A stretch of DNA of 64,000 nt from Rhizophagus irregularis (GCF_026210795.1 NC_089452.1:1922001-1986000); one strand, 5' to 3'. Positions 21,993 through 34,449 are shown, counted from the stretch's first letter. Numbers and translations: made by a program. Notes: generated by a model not told the origin, from the letters alone.

Positions 21993-23361
21993 ACCTTTTC
22001 GCTCATATGTGATTACTAAATTTGTGAAAAAGGCAGCTCTTTAGCATATGATTTTTCGCACATTATCACTACAATAAAATTAAGAAAAAAGTTAAAATAA
22101 AAATAAAAAAAAATGACAATGAAACTAAAAAAAAAGCATTTAAAATGAAATTATGTCATTATATAGTCATTTTATGGTCTTCATACCTTTTTGAAAGAGA
22201 GTTGATTATGAAAAAATATTCACTGATTATGAAAATACATACCTTTTATGACGTATTTTTATAATTACGTTTTGCAGTTTCAAAGAATATATCGTGAGAA
22301 ATTCTTTCACCAAATCACGTTAATATGACAGGAATTAACCAATTAAAATGTTGGTGTAATTGCCGATCATTCTAGAATCATTCCAGAACGTGATCTGTTA
22401 CACAATCCAATTTTGGAAATATCCCAGACTGTAATACACCTCGCTTACAGTATAAATCAGTGTTCGGAAATGACCTAGCCATTAACCATTCAAAGATTTG
22501 CCTAATCCTTTGTCATAATCATAAATCATTTGGTTTATGCGAAATGATAAATGCCAAATGATGAAAAATGACCGATCATTTAGTATTTAAGAGATTATTG
22601 GACAATTTCTAATTGCGGAATCACGTGATTTGTAAAAGATACTCAAATATTAATCAAAATTTGGATTACTTAGCCAAAATAGTTTTTTTAAGATTTGAAA
22701 TTTTTTTTATTGGCTCTTTTATATATATATAATAATGTCTTAGAATGATTTAAATTTGTTGTTTTGGTATTATTTTTCACCACTCCATGCAAAAACGATT
22801 TATGAAAAAAAAAAATTTAGGCATTTTTCCTATAACATAATTTATCAATTTTTAGTTTTAATTTTTAGTTTGTAATTATACTTAGTTTGTTATATAAATG
22901 ATTAAATAATTTATTTGCTTTAAAATTATTCAAAAATCACGTGATATAAAGCTTTTGCCACTATGAAAATTTTTTTTGTTACATAGATAAAACAAGATTT
23001 TTTTTTTTATATTTTGTTTCTTTACTTTATGTTACTAAATAAGATTATCAAATAAAAACTTTCAAAATATTTAATATTGGTACAAATGGTAAATTAATTC
23101 GTTTGTCATTTCAAGTCATTTTCTAAGATGATTTCCGGTGAAATAACCCTGTTAGTGAAATGAACCTGTCGGTGAAACGATTTTCGGTAAACCCAAAATT
23201 TACCGCTTAAACTACAGTTTATTGTTAAAATAATAATATTTATTAAAAAAAATGTATAAAAATAAAATAAAATACAAATATATTATGAAAAGTTCTTTTC
23301 TAGCTATTGCAAACTAAAACAAAAAGGAACTTTGAATTTCCTAGTAGATAATAATGTGTAA
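21993..23361. other. Noncoding spacer
   Basis: AT-rich. CAGTGTTCGGAAATGACC near 22461 looks like a possible transposon end, but no partner was found. TTTC-GGTGAAA-type words recur at 23130-23200. Confidence 0.3.
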
Positions 23362-23408
23362 CCCTATAAAAAATATAGAAATAGAAATTCAGAAAATTTT
23401 TTATAAGG
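23362..23408 (+). mobile_element. 47-bp micro-MITE of the CCCTATAAAAAAT family
   Basis: Begins CCCTATAAAAAAT and ends ATTTTTTATAAGG (one mismatch to the perfect inverted end). Flanked by TAA on both sides. Same termini and 3-bp duplication as the 199-bp elements, with nearly all internal sequence missing. Confidence 0.5.
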
Positions 23409-23619
23409 TAAATTATGTAAACATTTGGTTCTTCCTTCAAATGCATTGTTAATTAATCATTTTATTGATATGTTTATAGTCTAGATGCATCTAAGTCTTC
23501 TAGAATCTAACCTAGAAAAAAAAAAGAAATATAAGAATGTTTCTTTAACTCAATTAAAAGCCAAACTTCCCCTGTAATCATCCAAGTTGACGTTTCTAAA
23601 GTTTGGAGACTTGTAAAAG

Positions 23620-23860
23620 AAAGACCTACAAATAAAGGAAAAAACTCCTGAAGCATTCAATCTACAAAAAGAAACAACCCATGAAAAAATTAATCCACGT
23701 AAAAGAATTGGCTCATAAAAAGAAACAACCCACGTAAATGAAACAACCCACGTTAAAAGAATTGATCTACATAGAAAGAATTGACTCTCATTAAAAGAAC
23801 TGATCCATGAAGAAGAACTGATCCACAAAGAAGTACCAACCTACAAAAAAATATATATTC
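23620..23860. repeat. Degenerate minisatellite (GAAACAACCCACG-like)
   Basis: Loose repeats of about 20 nt such as AAAGAAACAACCCACGTAA and GAACTGATCCATGAAGAA. Same class as 4250-4620, opposite strand. The minus-strand open frame across it is a by-product. From 23880 to 24260 the sequence is poly-purine with A/T runs and no gene. Confidence 0.5.
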
Positions 23861-24339
23861 AACCTATAAGACAAAAGAAGAAAAAATATAAAATAAAAGA
23901 ATTTTAAAAAGCCTAAGGGAATAAAAAAAAATTTTTTTAAAAAAAATTTTAAACCAAAATTAGAAAAAAAAGGTATTGAGCGAGGAATGTAAGAATAGAT
24001 TTAAGAAAAATTTTTTTTTAAAAAAAGGATGGGTGGCAAAGTTAGGAAAAGGAGGGATGATGAATAAAGTTAATTTTTTTATAAAAATGGGAAGACAAAT
24101 GAAAAGAAGAAAATTTTTTTTAAAAAAAGAAAGGGTAGCGAGTGGGGAATGAAAAAATAAAATCAAAAAAAAAATTTTAAAAGAGGGTGACGAAGCTAGA
24201 AAACAAAGGATAAAAATAAATTTCTAAAAAAGAATAGTGGGTGGGAATACATTAATTTTTTTAAAAAACATTTTGGATGTCAAACGCATACAAAACATAT
24301 CATTTCCATTTCATATACAGATTTCTTATAGGGTATAGG

Positions 24340-24861
24340 AGGACCCAAAAATATATACAGGTAGGGTACACAGATGCGTTATCATCATAGTGGAATTAAA
24401 CGGAGTAAAGTTTTGATTTGCGTACAATTTAAGAATTAAGATTGCGTATTTTTTATCAAAATTTTTATATGTAAAAAATTAGTTTGCATATTTTTGGCCT
24501 AAATTTGGCTAATCTTATATATGTAATATTTACTGTACGTTAACCGCATTGTAATATTTAGTATTAAATTAATTGCGGAAAGAAATTTCTAAGAGCCAAA
24601 AAATGAAATTTTAGAAAAATATTATTGAAAAATAGTAAATTAGGATAAATTCTATTTTTTCACATTAGTATTTGGTTTTATAATAATATAAAAGTAATGA
24701 TAAAATAATTAATAATGTCTAAAATTTTATTTGCGTATTTTTGCAGGATTTTCAATATCAGGTGTCAATTATGTACTACTACTCATATAAAAAGTCTCTG
24801 CGTACAGCTCATAGTAAAAAAATTTTTCGCCACCTGACCCTTATATATATTTCTGGGTCCT
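24340..24861. mobile_element. hAT-like MITE, 522 bp
   Basis: Left end AGGACCCAAAAATATATACA and right end ATATATTTCTGGGTCCT are inverted. Flanks are GGTATAGG and GGTATAGC, a 7/8 match to an 8-bp target duplication. It shares subterminal words (GCGTACAGCTCATA, TCACCTGACCC-type) with the shorter element at 25334-25556. No transposase. Confidence 0.7.
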
Positions 24862-25333
24862 GGTATAGCCGTATGGGTTCTCCCTGTACAAGTATTTTGT
24901 CTGATTTGTAATCAATGTTACGAAAATATTATACAACGGTCTGGTGTTTAAAAAAAAAAAAATATGCATACTAGACCAATCGGATTGTCCGTTATATTGC
25001 GCAATTTCATAATAAAGTTGTACCTGCAGGATTCTTACGGTACATGTAACATTACTTTGTACTCCTTGTTGATCCTCATAGCAAAAATTTTTTTTCTTTC
25101 CTAAATCGTAATAACTAAAAATGATTGGTATTTCTATCTTCCTCTGAAGTAACGTCGTCACTAAAAATTCTTTTGCAATTCAGAGAATATAACAAGAGTA
25201 CAAGACAAAAGCTAATAATAAAAGGTACAATAGTTTTATTAAAATTAAAAAACTGTTTGTTTTATAGAAAAAATGAATATTGCTTGTATTTTAGACAGTA
25301 TTATAAACAAAATAAAATTTTTTGAACATTAAT

Positions 25334-25556
25334 AGGACCCAGAAATATATATAAAAGGGTCAGGTTTGAGTTTGCGTATTTTGAACAATGAAAATCTTTC
25401 CTTTTGAGATAATTTTTGATAATGCCAGTCAGAATTTTATTTCCTATTATAGTAACCGACTGACATTATCATAATTCCGGCTCTGAGAAAATGCGTACAG
25501 CTCATATTAAAAAACTTTTTCATCACCTGACCCCTATATATATATTTCTGGGTCCT
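25334..25556. mobile_element. hAT-like MITE, 223 bp
   Basis: Left end AGGACCCAGAAATATATATA and right end TATATATATTTCTGGGTCCT are inverted, flanked by a perfect 8-bp duplication ACATTAAT (25326-25333 and 25557-25564). It lies about 220 bp before the kinase array start, so it could carry part of that promoter region. Confidence 0.85.
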
Positions 25557-25717
25557 ACATTAATAACGTTTGTAAAAACAAAATATTTTGCTGCAGAATT
25601 ATTTGCATTTCCGGTTAACTATGAAACTGGAAATTGTGCAACATAATAATAAATGTATGTCATTTCGTTTCACATGCTACAAACGAAGGAAAGATGGTTA
25701 TACAAATTTTTTTTCAG

Positions 25718-25726
25718 TATAAAAAT
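25718..25726 (+). promoter_or_regulatory. Candidate TATA box of the plus-strand kinase array
   Basis: TATAAAAAT about 60 nt before ATG 25778. Motif and distance only. Confidence 0.3.
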
Positions 25727-25777
25727 ATTCATTTTAACTGTTAATACATTCAAAGTAGTTTATTGAAACTTAACATA

Positions 25778-28700
25778 ATGTCATCTTTAGGCAACATTAA
25801 AAATTGTGAAAAATGTGTTAAAAGATATACATATTTAGAGTATAAATGGTGTAAACCATGTCAAATAAATAATTTAAAAAATAATTTTACCAACTGGACT
25901 AGTGGAAATGAAAAAATTGATAATTTAATTCAAGGAATGCAATTAAAAATTAATTATCCAAAGAATATAATATTAGAATGGATACCATACATTCAGTTTA
26001 GTAATATTAATGAAATAAAAAAAAGTGATTCTGCTACAGTATATTCAGCAATATGGAATAATGGTCCATTAAATTATGATGATTCTAATAAATATGAATA
26101 TATAAGAAGTCAGTATACAAAAGTTAATTTAAAATGTTTACATAACTCTCAAAATATCACTGATGAATTTTTAGATGAGGTATGAATCTTTGGTTAAGTT
26201 TGTAAATTTTAAAAATTTTTTAATATTAATCTTTTCTTAATGTTGTTGTTTTAATAGGTTGAATCATATTTAATTGACCATAATCGTTATTATAACAATA
26301 ATAAGATATATGGAATATCACAAGATTCAGATACAAACAATTTTATCATTGTTTTTCTAAATGGATATTATTGTGAAAAATGTGGTAAAAAATATACAAA
26401 TATAAAGTATAAATGGTGTAAACCATGTCAGATAAATAATTTAAAAAATAATTTTACAATCTGGACAAGTGGAAATAAAAAAATTGATAATTTAATTCAA
26501 GAAACGCAATTAAAGATTGATCATCCATATAAAATGGGATTAGAATGGATACCATACAATCAGTTTAGTAATATTAATGAAATAAAAAAAATTGATTCTA
26601 CTACAGTATATTCAGCAATATGGAAGGATGGTCCATTAAATTATGATTCTAATAAATATGAATATATAAGAAGTCAGAATACAAAAGTTAATTTAAAATG
26701 TTTACATAACTCTCAAAATATCATTAATGAATTTCTAAATGAGGTATGAATCTTTAGTGAAGTTTGTAAATTTTAAAAATTTTTTATTAATCTTTTCTTA
26801 ATATTTTGTTTTAATAGGTTGAATCATGTTTGATTAACCATAATCGTTATAATAATAATAAGATATATGGAATATCACAAGATTCAGATACAAACAATTT
26901 TATCATTGTTTTTCTAAATGGATATTATTGTGAAAAATGTGGAAAAAAATATACAAATATAAGGTATAAATGGTGTGAACCATGTCAAATAAATAATTTA
27001 AAAAATAATTTTACAATCTGGACAAGTGGAAATAAAAAAATTGATAATTTAATTCAAGAAATGCAATTAAAAATTGATCATCCATGTAAAATAGTATTAG
27101 AATGGATACCATACAATCAGTTTAGTAATATTAATGAAATAAAAAAAAATGATTCTACTACAGTACATTCAGCAATGTGGAAGGATGGTCCATTAAATTA
27201 TGATTCTAATAAATATGAATATATAAGAAGTCAGAATACAAAAGTTTATTTAAAATGTTTACATAACTCTCAAAATATGATTAATGAATTTTTAAATGAG
27301 GTATGAATCTTTAGTAAAGTTTATAAATTTTAAGAATTTTTTAATATTAATTCTTTCTCAATGTTTTGTTTTAATAGGTTGAATCATATTTAATTAGCAA
27401 TGATGATGATGATGATGATGATGATGATAAAATATATGGAATATCACAGGATTCAGATACAAACAACTTTATCATTGTTTTTCTATTAAATGAATATTGT
27501 GAAAAATGTGGTGAAAAATATACAAATATAGAGTGTAAATGGTGTAAACCATGTCAAATAAATAATTTAAAAAATAATTTTACAAGCTGGACTAGTGGAA
27601 ATGAAAATATTGATAATTTAATTCAAGAGATGCAATTAAAAATTGATTCTTATAAGGATATAATATTTGAATGGATACCATTTAGTCAGTTTAATATTAT
27701 CAAAGAAATAGGTAAAGGTGGAATTACTACAGTATATTTAGCAATATGGAAAGATGGTCCATTATACTATAGTAATAATAAATATAGATATACAAGGAAA
27801 TACCAAAATAAAGAAATAACTTTAAAATTCTTACATAATTCTCAAAATATCACTAATGAACTTCTAAATAAGGTATGAATTTTTAGTAAATTTGTTAATT
27901 TTAACAACTTTTTTAATTCCCTTTTAATGTTTTTGTTTTAATAGTATTGTGACTACGGAATATCACAAGATCCAGATACGAATAATTTTATTGTTGTTTC
28001 TTCAAATAATAAATATTGTGAAAAATGTGGCAAAGAGTATGAATATGCAAGTAATTGGTGTAAACCATGTCAAATAAATAATTTAAAAAATAATTTTACC
28101 AACTGGACTAGTGGAAATGAAAAAATTGATAATTTAATTCAAGGAATGCAATTAAAAATTAATTATTCATGGGATATAGTATTAGAATGGATACCATACA
28201 ATCAGCTTAGTAATATTAATGAAATAAAAAATAGTGATTTTGTAATATACTATTCAGCAATATGGAAGGTTGGTCCATTAAATTTTGATAGCTCTAATAA
28301 ATATAAATATACAAGAAGTCAGAATACAAAAGTTGATTTAAAATGTTTACATAACTCTCAAAATATTACTAATGAATTTCTAGATGAGGTATGAATCTAT
28401 AGTAAAATTTTTAAACTTTAAAGAATTTTTTAATATTAATCACTTTTTAATGTTTTAATTTAATAGGTCAAATCATATTTAATTAATGGCAAAATATATG
28501 GAATATCACAAGATCCAGATACAAACAATTTTGTAATTGTTTTTCTAAATGAATATTGTGAAAATTGTGGTGTAAAATATACAAATATAGAGTATAAATG
28601 GTGTAAACTATGTCAAATAAATTATTTAAAAGATAATCTTACAAAATGGACCAGTGGAAATGAAAATATTGATAATTTAATTCAAGAGATGCAATTAAAA

Positions 28701-28931
28701 ATTGATTCTTATGAGGATATAATATTTGAATGGATACCATTTAGTCAGTTTAATATTATTAAAGAAATAGGTAAAGGTGGATTTGCTACAGTATATTTAG
28801 CAATATGGGATGATGGTCCATTATACTATAGTAATAATAAATATAGATATACAAGGAAATACCAAAGTAAAGAAATAGCTTTAAAATTCTTGCATAATTC
28901 TCAAAATATCACTAGTGAATTTTTAAATGAG
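25778..28931 (+). repeat. Tandem array of six kinase head/N-lobe exons (types A-A-A-B-A-B)
   Basis: Period about 480-570 bp including the intron. Exons 1, 2, 3 and 5 are type A (E-I-K-K-x-D in place of the glycine loop, K-V-N-L-K-C-L in place of VALK). Exons 4 and 6 are type B (K-E-I-G-K-G-G, E-I-A-L-K-F-L or E-I-T-L-K-F-L). Exons 2 and 3 and their introns are nearly identical. The A-B order at positions 3-4 and 5-6 suggests duplication of an A-B pair. Confidence 0.85.
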
Positions 28932-30017
28932 GTATAAAATTTTTATAATTTATTTTAGGTGTAATAAATATGAATAATTGGTTTTTATATTTATTGACCT
29001 AATTTGTGAAATTTTCTTTATATATATATATATATTCACTTAACAAATTTTTTTTTAATAGGTTAAAAAATATTCAATTATTTTTGATACTGATGATTTT
29101 TATCAAAATGATAATATAATTAAAATATATGGTATATCTCAAAATCCAGATACAAAAGATTATATTATGGTTCTTGACTATGCAGAAGGTGGAAGTTGTA
29201 ATATTTGGATAAATACTGTAAAAATTATAATAGCAATGGTTTTACATGGGATGTTAAAGGAGATTTATTGTTTGGTGTTATAAAAGGCCTTAAGGCAATT
29301 CATCAAAAACATCTAGTACATTGTGATTTTCATGCAGGAAATATACTACTAAATACGAATTATATATATGATGTTAGATTTCATACTTATATATTTATTT
29401 CAGATATGGGATTATGTAAAGAAGTTCATGATGTCAATCAAAGTAATATTTATGGAGTTATACCTTATGTAGCGCCTGAAGTGTTAAAGGGAAAACCTTA
29501 TACTCAAGCAGCAGACATATATAGCTTTGGCATGATTATGTATTTTATAGCAACTGGAGGACAACCTTTTGCTAATTGTGCACATGATGAAATTTTAGTA
29601 TTAAATATTTGTGATGGAATTAGACCTGAAATAAAAGAACCAGTAGCACCAAAATGTTATATTGATTTAATGAAAAGATGTTGGGATCCAAATCCGGACA
29701 ATAGACCAAAAGCAACTGAATGTTATGAACTAATTAATTCATTTAGGCATGCACGATTTAGTGAAGCAGAAAAATACAGAAGGTTAAATATTTCCTCTTC
29801 TAAAAAAAATAGACAATCAACTCATGCACAAGCTATTTATACATCTCGATTACTTAACCCTTTTACAAAAAATCTACCAAGATATGATAATATTGACAAT
29901 AATTCAATAGAAGTCACTGACTTTACAAAGTAAGTATTGCCAAAAATTTTTGATAGGAGATTTTATTTATTTATTAATTTGAAACTAAATCCTTTATTTA
30001 GATTAACAGATGAGTAG
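25778..30017 (+). CDS. Tyr-kinase-like gene with six tandem head/N-lobe exons; frameshift in catalytic exon
   Basis: Exons: 25778-26179, 26258-26743, 26818-27300, 27378-27872, 27945-28388, 28467-28931, catalytic 29062-29929, last 30002-30017. The first six are multiples of three with phase-0 borders. Introns are 72-130 nt, mostly with GTATGAAT donors and TTTAATAG acceptors. Each head exon has CxxC-x11-CxxC (CEKC, CKPC), W-T-S-G-N, an E-W-I-P motif and beta1-beta3. Exons 2-6 start with the beta4-beta5 piece (Y-G-I-S-Q-D). Only exons 4 and 6 keep a glycine loop (GKGGITTVY, GKGGFATVY); only exon 6 keeps A-L-K in a near-VAIK setting. The catalytic exon has HCDFHAGN (Arg of HRD is Cys), SDMG and APE. 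One base is missing between Y-A-E-G-G-S and L-D-K-Y near 29190-29205, and the upstream frame stops near 29280. It is either an error or an inactivating change. The last intron (GTAAGT at 29930) leads to L-T-D-E-stop. Confidence 0.75.
27399..27428 (+). repeat. (GAT)n microsatellite coding for poly-Asp
   Basis: A run of GAT codons gives nine or so Asp residues between V-E-S-Y-L-I-S-N and K-I-Y-G-I-S-Q in exon 4 of the array. It keeps frame and sits in the short variable loop before beta4. Confidence 0.8.
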
Positions 30018-32797
30018 AATGATAACAGATGAGAAAGGAATTGCCAAAATTGAAAATATTTTTACATGAGAATTATATGTGATAATATATTCTTATTTTT
30101 ATTTTTTTCTAATTTACCGTAGTATTTCTTTATTTTAGTATATATATATCTTTATATTATTCAACACTGATTATAGAGTACATGTAAACTTATGTTTTTT
30201 ACATAAATAAAAATCATTTTGTAATTGAATAATAATTCGAAGAAAATCATTGGTAATCTAAACATATTTTAATATGTTTGATAATTGATAATTTTTTTTA
30301 ATTGATTCTAGTTATTAAATATGTCAAGATTTATTGCGAAAGATATTAAAATATTATATAGAATATGCATATTTAAATACTATAAATGATTATACTTAAA
30401 AAGCTATTTTGCATTTGATAATGCTTTGAACTGACATTATATTATTTTGATGATTATGATTACAATAAAAATTTTCATTTTTTTATATACAGTAAATTAA
30501 AAAAAATGGTGAATGAAAAAAAATTTGACAAACGTACTATATTTAGATTATATTACTAAAATAGCGAGCACGAATTATAAGTAAAAAATAAATACATTCA
30601 ACATGCCGTTACCAATAATTTAAGAATATATAGGTTTAATATATGATAATAATAATAACAATTTATTTTTCTTTTTCTTGTTTTTGTTGATTAAGAGTTC
30701 CCAGTGTGATACTGTCTACTAGTATTTCTTTGTTCAATTAGTTATGTTAAATTGTGGTTTTATTGCCGTTTTCAAAATTATTGACAAAATCCGATTTGCG
30801 AGGTTGTCATGTGATTTTCGTATTGCAAAAAGTGAATCACTTTTTTATACGAATTTTTAATATTTTTATACCAGTTTTTTTTTGTGAATCATATAATTCA
30901 ATGCATAACAATATTCCACTGAAAGTTTCAATATATACTTTATATTAAAAAATGGCATTTTCCTGGGATGATGCAATCAGTGATGCAATTGGCCGCAGCA
31001 GATCACAATCATCGCGTTTTTAGGTCAACTATTTTTTTTTATTTTTGATTTTCAGTTCAATACCGAAATAAATTTTTTAAATCAATTTTTTTTTATTTTC
31101 TTCGGTTCAAACCAAAAAATAAATTTTTTTAATCAAGTTTTTTATTTTTTAGTTCAAATCGAAAAATAAATCTCTATTTTGGTTATTATTTTTTTTTATA
31201 AATTATTAATTATTAATTAACACTAACTGAGACTTTTTTTTACTATTATTTTTTATTGTTCATTTTTTATTGTAATTTTTTTTTGGTTGTCGTTGTAGTA
31301 AATTTTTAATTATATAAATAAAATATTTAATTATATTCCATGATACTAATGCGATACTCGAAAATTATAATTAATATTTTATTTGAAAAATTAAAAATAA
31401 AAATAAAATGTAATATAAAAAAGCGGTGTACATGAAAATAATAATAAAATAAATGTAAATATTTATGTTTCTTACCAAACAATGAGTAATTATTAAATTT
31501 ACGTGATTTTTGTTATTATTTTTCTCTAGTATTTTTATTTATAAACAACAAGGTTAATAATTACTGTATACATGAAAATTAAAAATAATAATTGAAATAA
31601 GATGAAATTAGTTTGAACATACTTTAACAAATAAATTTTATTTTATTAAAGCAAATTGGAAATACACCCAAGCTTCTGACATAATTATATTTAGAATTTA
31701 CCAAGATATTATAATATTGATTATGAATAATGATGTATTTTTGCTATTTTATCAAATTATTCTCTCCAATCTTATCAAGTATAAAATAAATATAGTTACT
31801 AATTTTTAAGAAATAATATTTCTCTAATTGATATTCGTGAATTATAAATAAAGAAAATGACAGTAAATTTAGAAACATAATAAAACTTTTGCTGAAATTT
31901 TTTTGGATGTAATATCTGATTTTCACGCTGCTTTATTAGCAGATGCATTAAATAAATACTTTTTGTTGAATTAGAAAAAGAAATTATTTAGATGATGATA
32001 TCATAAAATTGGTTTAGGTACATATTTCAAACATTCATATTAAACTGATCCGGAATGATTATTCGAACTATGATATAATAAAAAAAAAATTTATATCTAA
32101 ATAACAGGTTGCGGTTTCATTTGATGAATCTAGGAGAAAAAGAAACCAATATAAAAATAAGATAACAAGGTAAAAAAAGCCACAACTTTCGACTTCTCGT
32201 CCAAATAATCCCCAAGCAACAATATTCGAACACACGACCAGAAAAGAATATTAACGTAACGTTCACCATAACCTTTAACAAATTTAATAAATTTCATATA
32301 GTAGAGAAGGCTAAGAGACCACAATTAAAGAATTTGTAAGGATCCCTAATCTATTTACGATGATTATATAAAGTAAATCAGTAGGTGCAAGTTTTTTTAC
32401 AGTAAATGAAAATAAATTTATTTCTGAAATAAATTTTAACTAATAGATTTAGAATGACTAAGTATTTAATCTTAAAGTAACTGTAGCCTATCAATTATTC
32501 TAATAATAATGGTATAAAAAAAAGATATAAATAAGTAGAAATGATGATATTGATTTACCGATCCAAAAAATTTTGTTTGTTATTTTAATTTTTTTTTATT
32601 CTCAAATTTTAATTTTTCTTTTTCGCAAAATTAAGATCTTTTTTTTTTCGCAAAATTATACAGTATATATATCTGTAAAAAAAAGTAATGGGATAAAAAG
32701 TCAAGGTAAGTCATCATATTATTATTTAAAGTGCTATTTTAATAATTTTTTAAAATTTCTTTTATTTTATTTATTTTTATTATTTTTATTTATTTAG
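30018..32797. other. Long AT-rich intergenic region
   Basis: No gene supported. T-runs and short repeats of the type GGTTCAAACCAAAAAATAAA occur near 31040-31170. A slightly richer stretch at 32110-32330 has no convincing frame. Confidence 0.4.
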
Positions 32798-34449
32798 AGA
32801 TGCGATCAGAAAAGCGAAAACCGTATTTAGAAATCAAACAAGCATCAAAAGATTATACGGAAACAAATTTTAGTAGTTTATAATTATTACCAACCAATTC
32901 CATTATCTCATCAATTTTAGCACCATCAGAATATTGTTTTAAATGTAACACCTTATAAAAAAAAATTCAATATTATGGTGTAACGAATGTGAAACAAAAT
33001 TATTTAAAGAAAATTTTTGGTTATTGGACAAGTGAAATAGATTTATTAGATGAATTTATTAAAAAACCCCAATTAACACATTCTGTTAAAGAAAATTATT
33101 TAAAATAATTCCTTTTGATGAATTTGAAAATATAATATTATTAGAAGAAGGTGGTTATAGTAACGTTTATCTCGCTTCTTGGAATAATGGACTTTATTTT
33201 GGTACGATGAAAGGTTAGATAAATGAAGTAGAAAAGCATAATGATGATGTTATTTGGAAATTAATTTATGAAGAAGCTCCTAATAATGTTAGAGAATTTG
33301 GTTTACAATCTTTATCTTTATCTGACAATAAAAAAAAATCTGATGGTTTATTTAATATTATTAATAAATTATAAAATAAGAGAAAATCGCTAGACTTGAA
33401 TATGAGGTGATTGAATTTTTTAATCTCTATATGTTTCTATAATAAATATTGTTCTATTTAATCTTTGAATAGATCACGGAAGGAAATATTTCATTTTCGT
33501 TTAGCGATAAAAGTACAACAGGATCTCAATATGTAGTTCTTAAACAATTAAAAAAAATCAAAGAATATTAATGGAGCTGATTTTATACGTCAGGTATGAA
33601 ACGATTTTATCATAAAAATTAGATAAATTTTATAATAATTTTTTCTTTCTTTTTCCTTCCTCGTCCCCTTCTGATATAGCTTGATTCATATTACACTGTA
33701 ATGAGCTCAGAAAAAAGTCCAATATTATACAGAATTTCTCGGGATTCAGAAACCAACGATTGCATTTTGGTTATGCAATATGCAAACGGAGGAGATTTAC
33801 GTCAATATTTTCAAGATAATTTCAGTTTGTTAAAATTGATTGGTATCAGAAAATTTCCATATTATTAAAAATAGCGAAAGGACTGAAAGCTATACATAAT
33901 CATGGATAAGTACATCGTAATTTTCATGGTGAAAACGTTTTATTAGATATTTCAAAATCTTTTGAAGGTGAAGAAAATGAAGACTTAAAATATAATGTTA
34001 TACAAAATATGATTAATTTCAGATCTTGGATTATGTAATGTATTTTCTGATTCCTTATCATATAGTAAAAAATTTTATGGTATAATACCTTACATAACAT
34101 CAGAAATATCATCAAATATTGGCGATGATAAAAAGAAGAAATATATACTAAAGCTTCAGACATTTATTCTTTCGCGATAATAATGTGGGAATTGACTTCA
34201 GGTCAACAATCTTTTGTTCATTTTTCTCATGATGAAAATTTAATAAAAGAAATTATTAATGGTTTACATCCTGAAATTATTAAAGGAACTCCAAAATCTT
34301 ATTTATATTTAATGATAAAATGTTGGGATAATCCACCTTTAAATAGAACAAATATTAATGAAATTATTGATATTATTGAAAATTGGAAAATTCAATGGAA
34401 TTTAAATACTGAAATAATTGAAGTAGCTGAAATTGAATTAGTAAAGTAA
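32798..34449 (+). pseudogene. Decayed kinase of the same family
   Basis: Recognisable pieces in order: W-T-S-E-I-D-L-L-D-E-F-I (linker, near 33030); I-P-F-D-E-F and E-E-G-G-Y-S-N-V-Y-L-A (glycine loop, near 33145); V-V-L-K-Q-L near 33535; R-I-S-R-D-S-E-T-N-D and V-M-Q-Y-A-N-G-G-D-L-R near 33740-33800; a catalytic loop reading H-R-N-F-H-G-E-N near 33915; S-D-L-G-L-C near 34020; then an open C-terminal part from S-D-I-Y-S-F to the stop at 34447. Several stops and frameshifts separate these. Asp of HRD is Asn and DFG is DLG, so it was probably losing activity before it decayed. The intact C-terminal frame (34183-34449) is not an independent gene. Confidence 0.75.

Noticed and set aside
22455-22640. 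MITE starting CAGTGTTCGGAAATG
   Set aside because: No inverted partner terminus or target duplication could be found.
23550-23828. Ser/Trp-rich 92-codon minus-strand frame
   Set aside because: Reads through the complementary strand of the GAAACAACC repeat; repetitive by origin.
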